From: Planctomycetota bacterium
Lineage (GTDB): Bacteria; Planctomycetota; JACOTG01; JAJDCM01
DNA length: 43,219 bases
Assembly (NCBI GenBank): GCA_029260825.1
Contig: JAJDCM010000151.1
Location: forward strand, 1 to 43,219
Direction: 5' to 3'
This document shows, piece after piece, positions 1 to 8,847 of the stretch (its first letter is position 1; each line of letters starts with the position of its first letter). The notes below the pieces were generated by a model. It ran no database searches. It was not told where the DNA came from and was given only the letters and a program-made list of their open reading frames with translations. Both the position numbers and the translations under genes were made by a program.

Positions 1-2
1 CC

Positions 3-455
3 ACCCTGACCCCGGAACACAAGCGACTCCATAAGCTCGCTGGTACCTGGGATGCCACGGTGGATTTCATGGGCATGAAGCAAAAAGGAACCGAGACCAT
101 CCGGCTCTTTGGCAACGGACAATGGGCCATCAGCGAGTTCAAAGGCAACTTCGCCGGCATGCCTTTCGAAGGACTCGGCATCCTCGGCTATGACCCGATG
201 AAGAAGGAATACGTGTCGACCTGGATCGATTCCATGTCTCCTCACCTTCTTTACGCTCCCGGGAATTACTCCAAAGACGGGAAGACCCTCATCACGGAAG
301 GCCCGTCCCTCGATTCACTGACAGGTGAAATGAAGATGACCCGGAACAAAGACATCTGGACCTCCGACGACACTCGCACGGTGACCATGTACGAAATCGG
401 CGACGAAGGAACCGAGACCAGAACCATGCAGATCACGTACAACCGCAGGAAATGA
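3..455 (+). CDS. DUF1579 family protein (5' end outside the window)
   Basis: The frame is open from base 3, so the start lies upstream of the window; 150 residues are visible. The segment EHKRLHKLAGTWDATVDF near the visible N-terminus, followed by GMPFEGLGILGYDPMKKEYV and a Trp-rich middle, is the pattern of the DUF1579 family, small single-domain beta-rich proteins common in Planctomycetes. Their biochemical role is not known. The stop overlaps the start of the sulfatase gene (ATGA, bases 452-455), so the two are probably translated together. No signal peptide can be judged because the N-terminus is missing. The family call is fairly firm; the function is unknown. Confidence 0.8.
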   Translation, partial: TLTPEHKRLHKLAGTWDATVDFMGMKQKGTETIRLFGNGQWAISEFKGNFAGMPFEGLGILGYDPMKKEYVSTWIDSMSPHLLYAPGNYSKDGKTLITEGPSLDSLTGEMKMTRNKDIWTSDDTRTVTMYEIGDEGTETRTMQITYNRRK

Positions 456-1912
456 ACCCGGTGCTTCGACACCACCGACCTTCTTCCTGGATCTTCGTTT
501 TATTGATTTGCCTCGGAGCCGCTTCCTGTGGAACCATCCGCAGGGATGCGGCTCCAAAAGCCCCACCCCCAACTTCCCCCAACGTCGTCATCATCTTCGC
601 CGATGATCTCGGGTACGCCGATGTCGGCTGCTACGGGGCCCAAGCCATCAAAACCCCGAACATCGATCGGCTGGCAAGAGAGGGAGTTCGCTTCACCGAC
701 TTCTACGTAGCCCAGCCGGTTTGCTCCTCCTCTCGGGCCGCACTTCTCACCGGGTGCTACCCCAATCGAATCGGGATTCACGGCGCCCTTGGCCCATCCA
801 GCAAGAACGGAATTCACCCGGACGAAATCACCCTCGGAGAACTCTGCAAATCGAAGGGATACCGGACCGCCCTGTACGGAAAATGGCACCTCGGTCATCA
901 CCCCCCTTTCCTTCCCACCCGCCACGGGTTTGATGACTTCTACGGCATTCCCTACTCGAACGATATGTGGCCCTATCATCCCGAAAGCCCGAAAGCCTGG
1001 GTCGACCTTCCCACCATCGAAGACGAAACCGCCATCGGTTTCAACACGGATCAAAAACGCTTCACCACCGATTTCACGAATCGTGCCGTCAAGTTCATCG
1101 AGGACACGGCAGGCAAGAGTCCTTTCTTTGTCTATCTCGCCCATCCCATGCCTCACGTTCCGCTACACGTCTCGCGAAAGTTTCAGGGTACGAGCTCCGG
1201 ACTCTACGGGGATGTGATTCAAGAAATCGACTGGTCGGTCGGACAGGTGCTGGCTGCTCTCTCAAGGACCGGAGTCGACAAAGAAACTCTCGTGATTTTC
1301 ACCTCGGACAACGGCCCTTGGCTCAGCTACGGAAACCACGCAGGATCGACCGGACCCCTTCGGGAAGGCAAAGGAACCACCTTTGAGGGAGGAATTCGAG
1401 TTCCCTGTGTCATGCGATGGCCAGGAAAAATCCCTCGAAACCGTGTGTGCCGGGAGCCAACCATCACCCTGGATATTTTCCCCACGGTTGCGGGACTGAT
1501 CGATGCGACGCTTCCCGCCCACCCGATCGACGGGAAAGACATCTGGCCCCTGATGCAGGGGAAAAAAGGAGCAACATCTCCTCATCAAGCCCTCTTTTTC
1601 TATTACCACCGGGGCGAACTTCAGGGCATGAGGTCGGGAAGATGGAAACTACACTTTCCTCACAAGTACCGGAGCATGGAAGGTCGGGAGATGGGAAGAG
1701 ACGGGGTGCCCGGAAAATACGATTACTCCCAAGCGGTGGGCCTTGCGCTCTTTGACCTGATCGATGATGTGGGAGAAAAGAAGGATCTTTCGGGTGAATA
1801 TCCGGAGGTGGTGAAGAAGTTGCAGGGGTTTGCAAATGAAATGAGGGGGCGGATCGGGGATACGAGACTTGAAGTCAACGGGACTGAGGTTCGGCCGGCC
1901 GGGGAAAAGTAG
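452..1912 (+). CDS. Sulfatase (arylsulfatase A type), lipoprotein
   Basis: A 486-residue sulfatase predicted to hydrolyse sulfate esters outside the cytoplasm. The N-terminus has a hydrophobic stretch ending in AASC (Cys26), a likely lipoprotein signal. The metal-binding start of the fold is clear (VVIIFADDLGYADVG, about residues 45-59). The signature CSSSRAALLTG has Cys91 at the position converted to formylglycine, with Ser in place of the usual Pro in C-x-P-S-R. GKWHLGH (about 144-150) and TSDNGPW supply further active-site residues. The start overlaps the DUF1579 stop by 4 nt, which implies coupling. The stop abuts the stop of the convergent GH172-like gene. The substrate cannot be told from sequence; polysaccharide sulfates are the usual targets in planctomycetes. 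A formylglycine-generating enzyme would be needed and is not in this window. Confidence 0.93.
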   Translation: MNPVLRHHRPSSWIFVLLICLGAASCGTIRRDAAPKAPPPTSPNVVIIFADDLGYADVGCYGAQAIKTPNIDRLAREGVRFTDFYVAQPVCSSSRAALLTGCYPNRIGIHGALGPSSKNGIHPDEITLGELCKSKGYRTALYGKWHLGHHPPFLPTRHGFDDFYGIPYSNDMWPYHPESPKAWVDLPTIEDETAIGFNTDQKRFTTDFTNRAVKFIEDTAGKSPFFVYLAHPMPHVPLHVSRKFQGTSSGLYGDVIQEIDWSVGQVLAALSRTGVDKETLVIFTSDNGPWLSYGNHAGSTGPLREGKGTTFEGGIRVPCVMRWPGKIPRNRVCREPTITLDIFPTVAGLIDATLPAHPIDGKDIWPLMQGKKGATSPHQALFFYYHRGELQGMRSGRWKLHFPHKYRSMEGREMGRDGVPGKYDYSQAVGLALFDLIDDVGEKKDLSGEYPEVVKKLQGFANEMRGRIGDTRLEVNGTEVRPAGEK

Positions 1913-4042
1913 CTACTTGACGAGTTCGAGGGAGAGGAGGTCCGCTCCCACGAAAAGCCCCTGGGAGGCTTCGTTTCCTGAGACAACCGTGAGCCGAACC
2001 CGATGAGGTCCGGCGGTAAGCTCTCTTACTCCGAACAAATGACTGTCGGGAGATTGCAACTCCTCTGAATATCCGTCATACGGGTCGCCCAGAACTTCTC
2101 CGTCCACCGATAGATTCCAGATGCCCATCTCCGGTCCGTTTGCCGGCCAGACATGGATCCGAAACTTCCCCGCTTTCTTCAAGGTGAGGTCCATCTCGAG
2201 AAAACTACCCTCCTTTTGCGCACTGAAAAGAAGATAGTCATCGCCGGAAAAACCAGGACCATTCGTCACCGCTGATTCCCGAAGGATCGCTCCACCCCGC
2301 ACGTTCACCACCGGAAGAAGATGCATCTCGATTCCCTGTCGACGAGATCGGGCCGACCGACTCCGCCGAGCAATATCCCAGCCCGCCCGGCGCTCGGCCA
2401 CGGGAGGAAGATCATGATGAGCTATTGCATGAACATCCATCCCCTCTCCCGTGAGCTCCTCCTGGTACCAGAAAGCACAACCACTCAACTGACGAACCGC
2501 CAGCTCATCCGGCCCCCGGAGAAACTTCATCCGAAACGACCGCTGAAACGGAATCCGGTCCGCGACTCGCTGACGAAACCCAACGAGCCCTTTCTCGCTG
2601 CGAAGCAACACCCCCTGAAAAGGTGTCGAGAATCCGGAACCCGCCGAACCGACGGACGCTCCATAGAGGGAATCAAGCCCACTCCCTGAAACGGGAAGAT
2701 CTTTCCCATCCAGAACGATCACCGCCCCCCCCGTGAACAACGAAGTCTTCGCCGTTTCATCCGAAGCCGGCTTCTCCCCCTCATCTCGATCCCACACCAC
2801 GCTCAGGTTACTCCCGACGTAATGCCCTTTCCCTTGCGCAGACCCGACCACGAACTCGTCGGCGGTAGGATCTCCCAGGTGGTAGCTCGCATGAAAATAA
2901 TACTCGCGCTCCAGCGCCCGATCGTTGACCCCCGTTTCCACCGCGAGATCAACCCATATCGGGCCACTTCCCTCGTTTCGCAGCTTGATCTCCGCCCCGG
3001 CTCGAAACGGCATCGGCCAGCGAGAGTAGTACACATCACTTCCTTCTCGATAACCGCTGATCAACCCTCCACCGTCCACCTGAGAGATCCCGGTGAGGAA
3101 GAAATCTCCGATGGGACACTGCACACACGGATCGGTCCTTCCATCCCAGTACATCGACATCGTCACCGTGCGGAGAGGCTCATCTCGGCCCCGAACACGC
3201 AGCAAGATCTTGCGAATGACCGCGGCCCCCTGCCACCGGTAGATCGTCTTTTCCTCGCCGGCTCCGATCTCATAGGGTTTTTGTCCGCCCGGCCCCCGAC
3301 CTTCGGTACGCGCCAGGGTCAAGTCGTCAAGATCCTCGCCTCCCGGACCCTCTCCGAGCTTTCGCTGATTCAGCTGGCCGGATGCATCGAGCACCTCACC
3401 GGCAAAGAAATCGAGGGCGGTTCGATCAAAACCAAGAAGGCGAGTTCCCGACTCCACCTTCCGGGTAAGAGCGCGAAAATTCTCGACCTTTCCCGTCGCC
3501 TCGACCCGAACAGACAGGCGGTAGGCAATGGGAAACGAGAAGACCCCGGCTCCATCCCCCTGAGTCATGGCGAACGGAGCAAGAAAGGGAAACGCCCCTC
3601 CGGCGAAGAGGCTCTTTCCGGAAAGAGCAAGAGACGGCTCCTTTTCCCCATCCACGAAGATCTGGAGATCGCCCACGGATTCAGGATCAGCAAACCAGAT
3701 CCGAACAAGAACTCCCGGCCCGTTGTCCCGCACCAGAACCGTGCCGCCATTCTCCCCGGGGACCGGAGCGCGATGCACCCGCACTTCACCGTTCATGGCA
3801 AAGGTAAGAGCGTCAAGATCAAGGAGCTCGGGAAACCACCCCATGGACCGAGGAGCGTCGGGAGGAGCTACCGGCGGATCTTGAGCTCGGGTCGGAAGAG
3901 CTGGTGTGAGGAGGAGACAGAAAAAGAAGGTGAGTGCCGCGAGAATGCGAAGGCCTGACCGGCAAGCCGGGCTTCCATCGGCGACACAACGGTCATAAGT
4001 AGAACTGAGCGTCAAGAGCAAAGCACTCCAGGGTATAGGCAT
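1913..4042 (-). CDS. DUF2961 / GH172-like secreted protein
   Basis: A 709-residue protein with an N-terminal hydrophobic segment ending near LPTRAQ, so probably exported. About residues 60-370 show the DUF2961 pattern: LVRDNGPGVLVRIWFADPES, then EKTIYRWQGAAVIRKILLRVRG, YWDGRTDPCVQCPIGDFFLTG and YYFHASYHLGDPTADEF. DUF2961 was later made glycoside hydrolase family 172, whose characterised members act on difructose dianhydrides or related fructan and arabinan linkages. The C-terminal ~150 residues look like a separate beta-sandwich, perhaps carbohydrate-binding. I chose ATG 4042 because GGTGGAG lies 7 nt upstream; the frame stays open to 4165 without a good ribosome site. This start lies inside the upstream Rrf2 gene, a 50-nt overlap. 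Real substrate unknown. Confidence 0.82.
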   Translation of the reverse strand: MPIPWSALLLTLSSTYDRCVADGSPACRSGLRILAALTFFFCLLLTPALPTRAQDPPVAPPDAPRSMGWFPELLDLDALTFAMNGEVRVHRAPVPGENGGTVLVRDNGPGVLVRIWFADPESVGDLQIFVDGEKEPSLALSGKSLFAGGAFPFLAPFAMTQGDGAGVFSFPIAYRLSVRVEATGKVENFRALTRKVESGTRLLGFDRTALDFFAGEVLDASGQLNQRKLGEGPGGEDLDDLTLARTEGRGPGGQKPYEIGAGEEKTIYRWQGAAVIRKILLRVRGRDEPLRTVTMSMYWDGRTDPCVQCPIGDFFLTGISQVDGGGLISGYREGSDVYYSRWPMPFRAGAEIKLRNEGSGPIWVDLAVETGVNDRALEREYYFHASYHLGDPTADEFVVGSAQGKGHYVGSNLSVVWDRDEGEKPASDETAKTSLFTGGAVIVLDGKDLPVSGSGLDSLYGASVGSAGSGFSTPFQGVLLRSEKGLVGFRQRVADRIPFQRSFRMKFLRGPDELAVRQLSGCAFWYQEELTGEGMDVHAIAHHDLPPVAERRAGWDIARRSRSARSRRQGIEMHLLPVVNVRGGAILRESAVTNGPGFSGDDYLLFSAQKEGSFLEMDLTLKKAGKFRIHVWPANGPEMGIWNLSVDGEVLGDPYDGYSEELQSPDSHLFGVRELTAGPHRVRLTVVSGNEASQGLFVGADLLSLELVK

Positions 4043-4403
4043 CGAGAAGCTCCACCATGCGCTTCTGAACTTGCCGCCATGCTGGATGCAAGGCGGGACG
4101 GCGGGAAGATCCGCTATTTTGCAGGGAGCGTAACACGGTATCCCGCATTCCTTCCGGCCCTTCAATCGCCTCCAGGATCATCCGCAGGGTGATTTGATCC
4201 GCCGGAAACGTGAGAGTGTAGCGTCCGCCGCCATGGCTCATGACCAGGCCAGCCGCCGACAGAGATCCAAAAATGCGGGAGAGGAAGGGGCGAGATACGC
4301 CTTCAGAAGTGCAGATCTCCCGGAGGGTCATCGGCTCGTCGTCGCGAACGGCGAGGAGGACCAGGGAGCGGACAGCAACATCGGCAGCGCGAGAAACCTT
4401 CAT
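3993..4403 (-). CDS. Rrf2 family transcriptional regulator
   Basis: A 136-residue DNA-binding protein of the Rrf2 family. The N-terminal winged helix is plain: KVSRAADVAVRSLVLLA, then a turn with SEGVSRPFLSRIFGSLSAAGLV (recognition helix region about residues 34-55) and the wing GGGRYTL, followed by the typical ILEAIEGPEG helix. The Cys cluster that binds Fe-S in IscR or NsrR is absent; only two scattered cysteines remain (about 32 and 128). It is therefore more likely to sense something else, as CymR- or SaiR-like members do. AAGGA lies about 9 nt before ATG 4403. It is upstream of and overlaps the GH172-like gene, so it may regulate that gene and itself. Confidence 0.88.
   Translation of the reverse strand: MKVSRAADVAVRSLVLLAVRDDEPMTLREICTSEGVSRPFLSRIFGSLSAAGLVMSHGGGRYTLTFPADQITLRMILEAIEGPEGMRDTVLRSLQNSGSSRRPALHPAWRQVQKRMVELLDAYTLECFALDAQFYL
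4050..4056 (-). promoter_or_regulatory. Ribosome binding site fixing the GH172-like start
   Basis: On the minus strand GGTGGAG is followed by a 7-nt spacer and ATG at 4042. This places the start inside the end of the Rrf2 gene and supports translation of both from one message. Confidence 0.55.
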
Positions 4404-4508
4404 GGGAACCCGTCCTTTCGTGCAGATTACCCGGGCTCAAAACTTCAAAACCTCCCGCGCCAAGGTCGAGTATAGTCCCGATTTCCCGCACGTGTCAAGT
4501 TGGGAGAG

Positions 4509-5318
4509 TTACTCCGTCGGGGGAAGCTTCTCTTTCTTGGCTGGTACCTCGGTTTCCCGAGAAATAACCAGCAACCGAAGAGCCTCGATCCCTTCGGGTA
4601 GATCAAGAAACTCGGAGAGCGCTCGCCTTTGAAATGTCAGCAGGGGGACGGCTGCAAGCCCGAAGGATCGGGCAACGAGCTCGGCTCGAAGGCTTGCCTC
4701 CGCAGCCGCCGACCAGGATTCCACCGTTCCTCGACCCCGATCGGGAGACAGGGTCTCCTTCGCCTGAAGCGACGGAGCGGAACAAAAGATGAGTGTCACC
4801 GGCGCCTTGATCCCCTCCTCGAATGGGTCTATCCACCCCTTCCAGGCCGCCGGGATCGCCTTTTCTGGCTCGTCAGCCTCATCTTCGTCCTCATCCTCCT
4901 CTTTTGGAAGAGTGGTGGTCAGTCGATGGAGGGTCTGTTCGCTTGCCTCGAAGAAGAAGGCATCCTTCCCGATCATCACGTAGAGTGTGGTCTTGGGCCA
5001 ACTCCCCCCCGCGACCGATTCGGAGGGAGACAAAGTCCCATGCAAGATGGCTGAAAGCTGTTCATTCGAGGGAGCCTCGCCGGTGAGGTGACCCGGCTGA
5101 CTTTGAACCAAGGCCGTTTCAAGAACCTCGATCAGCGGCACCTCGTTTTCTGCCGGATCGGGTAGCTCCCAGTGGTCGACCGATTCCGGGACCATGTCGG
5201 GAAGCATGGAGGATGTGTCCAGCTCGCGAACCAGAAAGTAAACACCAAGCCCGATGAGTCCAGGCCCCAAGACCGCAATGAGAAGGTACTTACGAACCTT
5301 ATCGTTAGAATCAGACAT
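4509..5318 (-). CDS. Membrane-anchored nitroreductase-fold-like protein (SagB-type, degenerate)
   Basis: 269 residues. One membrane segment (about 11-30) is followed by a soluble domain on the outside or in the periplasm. I see the layout of SagB/ThcOx-type nitroreductases: PLIEVLETAL, then SNEQLSAIL, then TTLYVMIGKDAFFFEASEQTLHRL (compare the usual LYVVV..GLYRYD block), APVTLIFCSAP, and a C-terminal helix-strand unit ELVARSFGLAAVPLLTF...FLDLPEG. The Arg-rich FMN phosphate motif (RRSxRxF) expected after the first helix is missing, so flavin binding is doubtful. An acidic insertion EEDEDEDEADEPE lies mid-domain. I took ATG 5318 rather than the frame's earlier ATG at 5348 because GAGGGACGG lies just upstream and it overlaps the inositol-phosphate synthase stop by 8 nt (ATGTCTGA). 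Fold assignment is from motif memory. Confidence 0.5.
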   Translation of the reverse strand: MSDSNDKVRKYLLIAVLGPGLIGLGVYFLVRELDTSSMLPDMVPESVDHWELPDPAENEVPLIEVLETALVQSQPGHLTGEAPSNEQLSAILHGTLSPSESVAGGSWPKTTLYVMIGKDAFFFEASEQTLHRLTTTLPKEEDEDEDEADEPEKAIPAAWKGWIDPFEEGIKAPVTLIFCSAPSLQAKETLSPDRGRGTVESWSAAAEASLRAELVARSFGLAAVPLLTFQRRALSEFLDLPEGIEALRLLVISRETEVPAKKEKLPPTE

Positions 5319-6522
5319 CCGTCCCTCGTGCCGACCGATGCGCCTCAACGTAGTCCACCAGGGAATGCCACTGGGTATGGAGGTCTTGAGCGCCTACACC
5401 AAGGGGGCTCTTGAAGAAGCTGGCAAGCTGAACCATGCGCCCCTTTTCACCGTTGCGATGAGCAAATTCCGCAAAGCGAATCATATCGAGAACCAGGGGG
5501 GCCGCAAGGATCGAGTCGTTCCCCTGCCAGGTGAACTGAAGAGACATCTTGGTGTCCAGGAAACCGAGAAAATGGATGAAGTCCCAGGCGGTTTTGAAAT
5601 CCGACAGCGAAGGCACATAGTCGATCCCCACGTGTGTATGGAGGGGATACCCAAGGATCTGGGGAAGGAGTGAATCCTTCGTACTGACCTTCGCCGCCTT
5701 GTTTTTCTCGTTGGAAAGAACCCGGCCGTCCCGGTCCCCCAGGATGTTGTAACCCTGCCAGGAAAGCACCCGCAAGTTGCGATACTTGAACATGGGAGCC
5801 AGAGCCGACTTCACCAGGGTCTCCCCCGTTTTTCCGTCACTCCCCATATAGAGGGCGCCTCGCTCCTTGGCGAGATCCTCCAGGGCGGGAAGGAGACAGG
5901 CGTTGGACGGAGTGAAGTTGATCAGGGAAAAGCCCAGGTCAAAAGCGGCATATGAGTAGAGGGTGCTCGCCCTCATCACGTGCTTTCGATCGTTGGCGAT
6001 GGCGTGCTTCAGCCGCTCCAGGCTCTTGTGCTCGGGGGTTTCTTCGAGCAGCGGCTCGGTGGAGGCAAGATTCACCACGACCACGTGTTCCAGAGAATGG
6101 CGCTCCTTGAAACTCGAGAGATCATCGCGAATACGGGATAGGGCATCGGCGGCCGTCTCCGGTTCCGCCTCGGAGGTGCGAAGAGACAAAATGGCCTCCC
6201 CGCAGTTGAGCGAGGTGCCCGGCTTGATCTCCTTGTCGATCTTCTCCAGATCTTCACGACACGCCTCGAGGAGATCATGGGTGATGGTTCCCGTATCCCG
6301 GGAAATCTCCTGGGCACATTCCGTCAGCGACGTGCTCCGGATGTCATGGCCGCCAATGACCATGTCCTCAAATGGAGAAAAGCCAAGTTCTTGAAACTCG
6401 TCCCTTTCCGTGATGAGACCCGCGGAGGACGCCTTTTCCTTCGCCAGAGCCACCGCTCCAACGATCATCGTCGTGGCGAGGCCGCCCCGAGCGCCAATTA
6501 TCCAGACTCCGAAAGATCCCAT
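5311..6522 (-). CDS. ino1: Myo-inositol-1-phosphate synthase
   Basis: A 403-residue cytoplasmic, NAD-dependent enzyme that turns glucose 6-phosphate into 1D-myo-inositol 3-phosphate (EC 5.5.1.4), the first step of inositol synthesis. The N-terminus has the Rossmann glycine motif GARGGLATTMIVGAVAL (about 10-26). The catalytic half is highly conserved: NFTPSNACLLPALEDLA, GSDGKTGETLVKSALAPMF (about 235-253), RVLSWQGYNILGDRDG, IDYVPSLSDFKTAWDFIHF and FTWQGNDSILAAPLVLD. Length fits the bacterial and archaeal short form. The gene precedes and overlaps the nitroreductase-fold-like gene, so the two form an operon. It diverges from the alcohol dehydrogenase gene across about 250 nt. No strong ribosome site is seen at ATG 6522, so the start is slightly less certain than the identity. 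Confidence 0.95.
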   Translation of the reverse strand: MGSFGVWIIGARGGLATTMIVGAVALAKEKASSAGLITERDEFQELGFSPFEDMVIGGHDIRSTSLTECAQEISRDTGTITHDLLEACREDLEKIDKEIKPGTSLNCGEAILSLRTSEAEPETAADALSRIRDDLSSFKERHSLEHVVVVNLASTEPLLEETPEHKSLERLKHAIANDRKHVMRASTLYSYAAFDLGFSLINFTPSNACLLPALEDLAKERGALYMGSDGKTGETLVKSALAPMFKYRNLRVLSWQGYNILGDRDGRVLSNEKNKAAKVSTKDSLLPQILGYPLHTHVGIDYVPSLSDFKTAWDFIHFLGFLDTKMSLQFTWQGNDSILAAPLVLDMIRFAEFAHRNGEKGRMVQLASFFKSPLGVGAQDLHTQWHSLVDYVEAHRSARGTDV

Positions 6523-6773
6523 GATATTTGGTTTCAGCCCTTCCTTCCGATTCAGTTGAAAATCCCGGAGGAAGCCTTCCTCACGAAATCGCGCTTGATC
6601 AAGAATCCGACAGTTTAGGCTTTGTTTTCATCGAATGAGGCAAAAAATCGCCCCTTCCGGGCAAAAGCCAAAAGACCCCTCAGGATCGGGCATCCCCGTA
6701 GACAGCCGGTGAGCAATACGGGTTAAATATCCAATCATCCCGAGGACCTGAAAAGAAAGGGGCGCTTTCACCC

Positions 6774-7922
6774 ATGATCGGCTATCGACTCCCGACCCAC
6801 GTGCTCATCGAACCTGGCTGCTTCCAGCGGCTCCCGCAGATCGCCAAGAACTTCAAGCTATCTTCGGTTCTGCTCGCCATCGACCCGGGAATCAAGGCCA
6901 CTGGACTCCATGAGCACGCCCAGGACCTGCTCAAGGAACAGGGCATTTCGTCCGCCGTCTTCGATGAAATCGAGGCGAACCCCCGCACCTCGACCACCGA
7001 AAGAATGGGCTCTCTACTTCGGGAAGAGGGATTGACCGGAATCATCGGTCTTGGGGGAGGCAGTGTTCTTGACGCCGCCAAAGCCGCGGCAATGCTTGCC
7101 ACGAACCCGGGCGAGGTCATCCGGTACGTGGGGAAAGATCAATTCGAAAAGCGCCCCCTACCATTCATTGCTGTCCCCACCACCTGCGGCACCGGGTCCG
7201 AGGTCACCTGGGTGTCGGTTCTCTCTCATCCGGAGACCCGGACCAAGATCAGCGTCAAGGGACTCGGCATGTTTCCTGATCAGGCCCTGGTCGACGCCGA
7301 CCTCCTGAAGACTCTTCCATCTCATCTCGTGGCATCCACCGGAGTCGATGCACTCACTCATGCTCTTGAGTCGACCACTTGCACCGAGGCCAACCCGATC
7401 GCCGATGCACTGGCGGAAAACGCCATCGACCTTCTGTTCGAGTTCCTTCCCCGCGCCGTGGCGAATGTGAAAGAAGATGCAGAAGCCCGGGCAGCCGTCA
7501 TGCGTGGCTCGACCATCGCCGGTACATCCTTCGGGAACGCTGACGTTGCCGCGGTTCACTGTCTCTCCGAAACCATTGGCGGCCTGTACGATGTTCCACA
7601 CGGGCTATGCAATGCGATCCTGCTGGCGCCGACCCTCCGGTACCATCAGCCCCACGTTGACGATCGACTGGCGGCCCTTCAGCGAAAGAAAGATAAGATG
7701 GGGCTTGCCCACTCGCCGGTGAAAGACCTGGCCCACGCATTCCTTGAGGATCTGGAAGAGCTCGTTCGAAAACTCGAGATTCCCCCGTTCTCAAGCTTGA
7801 AGATTCCAAAAGACAGCTACGAAGAGATTGCCGAACGATCGACGAAAAACGGCTCCAACGGATCCAACCCTCAGGTCATGGAGGTGAAGAACTACCTCGA
7901 AATCCTCGAGTCCCTGGATTGA
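6774..7922 (+). CDS. Iron-containing (group III) alcohol dehydrogenase
   Basis: A 382-residue cytoplasmic NAD(P)-linked dehydrogenase of the iron-containing family. The nucleotide-binding GLGGGSVLDAAKA lies at about 92-104, the PTTCGTGSE turn at 135-143, and the metal ligands are all present: Asp192 and His196 (GVDALTHALE), His262 (VHCLSETIGG) and His276 (DVPHGLCNAIL). Substrate cannot be read from sequence; relatives act on ethanol, butanol, lactaldehyde, 1,3-propanediol or hydroxybutyrate. The C-terminus ends with a KNGSNGSNPQ segment typical of the family. AAGAAAGGGG lies upstream of ATG 6774. mogA follows after 36 nt in the same direction and is probably co-transcribed. Confidence 0.93.
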   Translation: MIGYRLPTHVLIEPGCFQRLPQIAKNFKLSSVLLAIDPGIKATGLHEHAQDLLKEQGISSAVFDEIEANPRTSTTERMGSLLREEGLTGIIGLGGGSVLDAAKAAAMLATNPGEVIRYVGKDQFEKRPLPFIAVPTTCGTGSEVTWVSVLSHPETRTKISVKGLGMFPDQALVDADLLKTLPSHLVASTGVDALTHALESTTCTEANPIADALAENAIDLLFEFLPRAVANVKEDAEARAAVMRGSTIAGTSFGNADVAAVHCLSETIGGLYDVPHGLCNAILLAPTLRYHQPHVDDRLAALQRKKDKMGLAHSPVKDLAHAFLEDLEELVRKLEIPPFSSLKIPKDSYEEIAERSTKNGSNGSNPQVMEVKNYLEILESLD

Positions 7923-7958
7923 GGATCCGTTCCCGAAGAGAAGGGTGAACAAAAGCTC

Positions 7959-8501
7959 ATGACAGATCCTGCACGAATTGGAATCCTTACCGTCTCCGAC
8001 CGCGCCAGTCGCGGGGAATATGAAGACCGGGGCGGCCCTGCCATCCAGACCTACCTGGAAGAGATCCTGACGTCGAGCTGGGAACCGGTCGCCCGGGTTG
8101 TTCCTGATGAAACCGACGTCGTCTCCGGCGCGATCATCGAGCTTTGCGATGTGGAAAACTGCTGTCTCGTCATCACGACCGGGGGCACCGGGCCGGCCAA
8201 GAGAGACATCACACCCGAAGCCACCGAGGAAGTTTGTGAAAAGATGATGCCCGGATTCGGGGAGCTGATGCGTCAGGTATCGCTAACCAAAGTCCCGACC
8301 GCGATCCTCTCGAGGCAAACCGCCGGGATTCGGGGTAGCTCGTTGATCGTAAACCTTCCCGGACAACCCAAAGCCATTGCCGAGTGCCTGGACGCGGTCT
8401 TTCCCGCGATTCCCTACTGCATCGATCTCATCAAAGGACCTTACCTGGAAACCAATGAGGAGAGGATCATCGCTTTTCGGCCGAAGAAGAAAAAGAGCTA
8501 G
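7959..8501 (+). CDS. mogA: Molybdopterin adenylyltransferase
   Basis: 180 residues, the normal length of MogA. The enzyme adenylates molybdopterin (EC 2.7.7.75) to prepare it for molybdate insertion. Diagnostic blocks are GILTVSDRASRGEYEDRGGPAI near the N-terminus, TTGGTGPAKRDITPEAT (about 74-90), MPGFGELMRQVS, PTAILSRQTAGIRG and the MogA-specific C-terminal part IVNLPGQPKAIAECL...PYCIDLIKGPYLET. The last block separates it from MoaB. It lies 36 nt after the alcohol dehydrogenase gene. No other molybdenum cofactor gene is nearby, and the accessory island begins after it. Confidence 0.94.
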   Translation: MTDPARIGILTVSDRASRGEYEDRGGPAIQTYLEEILTSSWEPVARVVPDETDVVSGAIIELCDVENCCLVITTGGTGPAKRDITPEATEEVCEKMMPGFGELMRQVSLTKVPTAILSRQTAGIRGSSLIVNLPGQPKAIAECLDAVFPAIPYCIDLIKGPYLETNEERIIAFRPKKKKS

Positions 8502-8798
8502 CGGTCATCTTGAACCCTATTGCGTTAACCCGGCTCGGCATGTTCCGTTCTACTGACTCCGAGGATACAAACGGCCCGTCACGACCGACCTGCAGAAACT
8601 GCAAGACTCCATGCCCCGAGGGCACAAGCCCAGAAGATCTGGCTGCGGACCACGGTGTGTTTTCGATAGGACTAACAAGGATCCCCACGTACCCGGGCCT
8701 TTGTCTCACCCCTCTAAACACGGCTCCTCGCCCCCCCGCACCATCTCCAGCACATCCCCGCAGAATTCCCAGCAAGCACGGTGCGTCGCATTGTGTCA

Positions 8799-8812
8799 AC
8801 TACCTCGGTAGT
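8799..8812. repeat. Short perfect palindrome
   Basis: ACTACC-TC-GGTAGT, six-base arms with a 2-base centre, between the two groups of 10-bp units. It could be a regulator half-site pair, or chance. Confidence 0.35.
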
Positions 8813-8847
8813 ACACCCCACCGTATCTCCAAACGGTGACTAGCTTT

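Noticed and set aside
2822..3958. A 378-codon open frame on the plus strand
   Set aside because: It lies wholly opposite the GH172-like gene, which has clear family motifs. The frame reads as Arg/Pro-rich low-complexity protein, typical of antisense frames in GC-rich genes.
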